From assembly GCA_032173965.1 (NCBI GenBank), contig CM063294.1:8918452-8982451 (forward strand): 64,000 bases of DNA, written 5' to 3'. The translations under genes were made by a program, and so were the position numbers. Positions 61,963 to 64,000 of the stretch are shown one piece after another. A model generated the notes under the pieces. The model was not told the origin of the DNA. It saw only the letters and a program-made list of their open reading frames with translations, and ran no database searches. Each line of letters opens with the position of its first letter. The first letter of the stretch is position 1. The stretch is from Sitta carolinensis (Eukaryota; Chordata; Aves; Passeriformes; Sittidae).

Positions 61963-62086
61963 CGGGCGGGGCGGCGCCGGCGGCGGCCCGGGCAGGCCAG
62001 CGGCGGGCAGCCCCAGAGGGGGAAAAGGGGGGCGGCCGGGCCCGCTCGCCGCACTCGCCGGGCAGCGCCAGCTCCGCCGCACCGCC

Positions 62087-62450
62087 ATGGCTTCCCCTCA
62101 CAAGGCCAAGGAAGTCTTCTCCTCCTCCGACGAGGAGGGCGCGGCGGCCGGCGCCGAGGAGCCGCACAAAGTCAAGGTGTCGAGCCTGCCGTTCAGCGTG
62201 GAAGCGCTCATGTCCGACAAGAAGCCGCCCCCCAAGGAGCCGCCGCTGCCCGCGGCCGGCGGCAGCGCTGACGGGGCGGCCGCGGGCTCCTCCCGGCCCC
62301 TGCTGCTGGCCGGCCACGGCTCCCGGGACGCGCACAGCCCGCCCGGGGCGCTTACAAAACCCTTCGACACGGCCTCGGTGAAGTCGGAGAACTCGGAGGA
62401 CGGCTCGTCCTGGATCCCCGCGGAGGCCGGGAGATATTCCCCGCCGCCAA
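62087..62450 (+). CDS. MSX2: MSX2 homeobox transcription factor, coding exon 1 (partial gene)
   Basis: MSX2 is a nuclear homeodomain transcription factor, mostly a repressor, that acts downstream of BMP signalling in limb ridge, neural crest, skull and skin appendages. This exon encodes 121 residues plus the first base of codon 122. It begins [18 protein letters not shown], an acidic/serine N-terminus. Residues 29-46 contain the Msx-specific block with [15 protein letters not shown]; its FSVEALM core (36-42) is the eh1-like Groucho/TLE-binding motif of the family. Residues 91-106 contain [15 protein letters not shown], and RYSPPP (116-121) ends the exon. The homeodomain is encoded by exon 2, outside the window. 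The ATG has a strong context (G at -3, G at +4). An in-frame ATG at 61913 would add 58 residues, but it sits inside a CCAAT box and the added sequence is unlike the family, so 62087 is preferred. Identification is from remembered family sequence; MSX1 is less likely because of the MASP start and the order of the blocks. Confidence 0.96.
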
Positions 62451-62456
62451 GTGAGT
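62449..62456 (+). other. MSX2: Splice donor of MSX2 exon 1
   Basis: The sequence AA|GTGAGT matches the vertebrate donor consensus at all intronic positions. The cut leaves one base of a split codon, as expected for the known Msx1/Msx2 intron position just upstream of the homeodomain. Confidence 0.92.
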
Positions 62457-64000
62457 GCTCCGGGGGCGGGCGGGACGCGGGGCCGTTTATATCGCGGGTC
62501 CCGTCTGGGGGAAGGCGGCAGCGCCTGTGGAAGGTCCTTCCCAAGCTGAAACATCCCGCGATACGCTGTTATAGGTATTCATACGTGTGGCATTTTTAGG
62601 TAGATGTCACGTATTTATTATTATCTCTTTATGTTATCGTGTATTTATAGAGGTAGATGTCTCTATACACGGGTGTATATGAATACAGCCCGCTTGCCAA
62701 GCCGTAGAAAGTTCAGAAATCGCCTGTCGCGACTCACAGCCCCCTGGCAGCCAGCTCCTCCTTTCATGTTATCCCGTCGCAACAACGCGTGGAATTTCTC
62801 CCTGTGCCCCTTTCCCATCCGCAGCCTCTTAAACTCGGGGATTGTCCCTTCCCACCGGGAGCCGGCGGGTTTGTCCCGGGTTTGTCCCGGGTTTGGAGCC
62901 GGAGCCCGCAGGGCACTCCCGGTGACACCTCTGAGACCCCGGGCCGCCTTTAGAAAATGCGATCCCTTCGGAAAAAAAACATAAAACGGGGGTGAAAATT
63001 GCTTTTAAGGAATTAAAAGCTCCAAAATATCGTTCCGGAGGAGGGCAAGGAGCGTGCCGGCCGTGTCGGTCTGGCCCCACACCTGTGTCGGGATTTATCC
63101 GCGCATCCCAAACTTGCCCGGTGGAAATTAAACTTTATTTAAGTTAGAGACTTCACAAGCGCGAACTGTCTCACTCCTCAATCTAATATTGCGAGAGGAA
63201 AGTTTAGTGCTATTACAGATTTCCTTTTTTTTCTTTTTTTTTCTTTACCAATAATTTCGATTTGGCTTTCATCCATTTCCTTTCCTTTATGATAGCTCGA
63301 ATTAATTTGATTTCTGTCGTGCTGGGGAAAGACAGGAGGAAAGCATCCCTCCCGTGGCATTCCCCGTGTAGCTCCAATTTTCAATTTTTCGTGTTCCCTC
63401 AAATGTGCTAGAAAAACATGGAGAAAAAAAAAAAAAAAAAGCGTTTGGATCCCTTCTTTAAATCTGCCCAAAACACCAGACTTAGACACGGCCTAATAAT
63501 CTACCTCTACATTTTTTGCCCTTCGAAATTCCTCTTCTTTCCCTTTAAAAATTATTTGTTCTCGGGATCGGCAGAACAGTTTTGTAAAGGACTTCGGTAG
63601 TTGGCAGTTCCGAGGGATTTGGGGAGAAAACTGAGGATCAGGGAAGGGAAGGTCCTTCGGCCTCGACCATTTTCCTCATGTCCCACCTCGGCAGGAGGCA
63701 ATGACCGATTCTCCCGCAGGAAAACCGCCTGTCCACGGAGAATTTTGACATTAAAAACAGCCCCTCGCTTTATTATTATTGTAATATTAATATTACGCGT
63801 GGAATGAGCTGGGAGAAAAGCTGTAAAAGCTCGAACTTTGAGGAAGACGGAGACGGAAAATATTATTTTTATCCGATATTGTCCAGGAAAAGGAGAATAA
63901 AGAGGAAAAAAAAAAAACAGCGAAACAAATCAGTGAGGGTTTGGGGACTGGCAGGGGAAATAAACGCAACCGGGTATGGTCCCGGCCGCTTTCAGAGCTC
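62451..64000 (+). other. MSX2: MSX2 intron 1, 5' part (continues past the window)
   Basis: The intron begins with GTGAGT directly after base 62450, splitting an A|GN codon (phase 1). This fits the conserved arginine that follows YSPPP in Msx proteins. Reading through the donor meets a stop at about 62599 and loses all similarity to the family. No acceptor followed by homeodomain-coding sequence appears before 64000, so exon 2 is further right. The first ~100 bases remain CpG-rich. The rest turns AT-richer and includes a poly-A tract at 63423-63440 and a T-rich stretch near 63222-63245. No other exon is visible. Confidence 0.93.

Larger units (their letters stand above)
61841..62086 (+). promoter_or_regulatory. 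MSX2: MSX2 promoter and 5' UTR (CpG-island type)
   Basis: This stretch is extremely GC- and CpG-rich and has no recognisable TATA box. It carries Sp1-type GC boxes at 61841-61857 and 61964-61974, a CCAAT box at 61910-61914 and an inverted CCAAT (ATTGG) at 61958-61962. Paired CCAAT plus GC boxes 120-180 bases before an ATG suggest a dispersed transcription start somewhere around 61980-62040. The exact start cannot be read from the sequence. Confidence 0.8.
61130..62560. other. CpG island spanning MSX2 promoter and exon 1
   Basis: CpG dinucleotides are dense and GC content is visibly very high from the VNTR through exon 1 into the start of the intron. AT-rich gaps occur only near 61710-61760 and 61812-61836. 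This is the main CpG island of the gene and overlaps promoter, 5' UTR and coding exon. Confidence 0.85.

Noticed and set aside
61913..62086. In-frame upstream ATG that would add 58 residues to MSX2
   Set aside because: It overlaps the CCAAT box, lies probably upstream of transcription start, and the added residues are Gly/Ala/Arg-rich and unlike Msx proteins.
62451..62599. Open-frame extension of MSX2 past the donor
   Set aside because: A consensus GTGAGT donor at the conserved Msx intron position precedes it and the translation loses family similarity.

Overview
The window looks like about 62 kb of vertebrate non-coding DNA followed by the start of one developmental gene. The only coding sequence I can support is the first coding exon of the homeobox gene MSX2 (62087-62450, + strand), with a consensus splice donor and the beginning of intron 1. 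Exon 2, which carries the homeodomain, lies beyond the right edge. The organism is most likely a bird. The predicted N-terminus agrees closely with my memory of avian MSX2, and there are two short CR1 LINE 3' ends (19637-19689 and 42909-43022), the standard interspersed repeat of bird genomes. Exon-intron structure, low-complexity tracts and the absence of dense ORFs rule out a prokaryote. I cannot name the species.

Layout. Positions 1-50,000 are AT-leaning intergenic sequence with no convincing exon, RNA gene or complete transposon. They contain scattered microsatellites, a four-copy ~104-bp minisatellite (15291-15721), the two CR1 scraps, an apparent ancient LINE remnant (46262-46335), a ~590-bp GGAT array (29921-30511) and a ~200-bp direct duplication 1.1 kb apart (43486-43687 and 44584-44800). 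Several blocks rich in TAAT/ATTA and other transcription-factor-like words look like conserved non-coding elements, but this is a visual judgement only. From 50,030 to 50,645 there is a run of poly-A, poly-T and an AT-rich minisatellite. To the right of this the composition changes: from about 50.7 kb to 62.6 kb the DNA is broken into a string of GC- and CpG-rich patches, as is typical around Polycomb-regulated developmental genes.

The MSX2 proximal region holds a CpG-island promoter with two CCAAT boxes and GC boxes, and no clear TATA box. It also has a homeodomain-site cluster at 61728-61836 and a ~340-bp GC-rich VNTR at 61285-61626. Two candidate enhancers lie upstream, at 60806-61010 and 59591-59700. 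The second combines a TAATTA homeodomain site, three GCCG Smad-type sites and a paired SOX-like palindrome about 2.5 kb upstream of the ATG, which fits what is known of BMP control of Msx2.

I did not find a new multi-gene system. The most interesting content is regulatory and repeat structure. Most long open frames here are by-products of tandem repeats or of stop-poor GC-rich DNA and are not annotated as genes.
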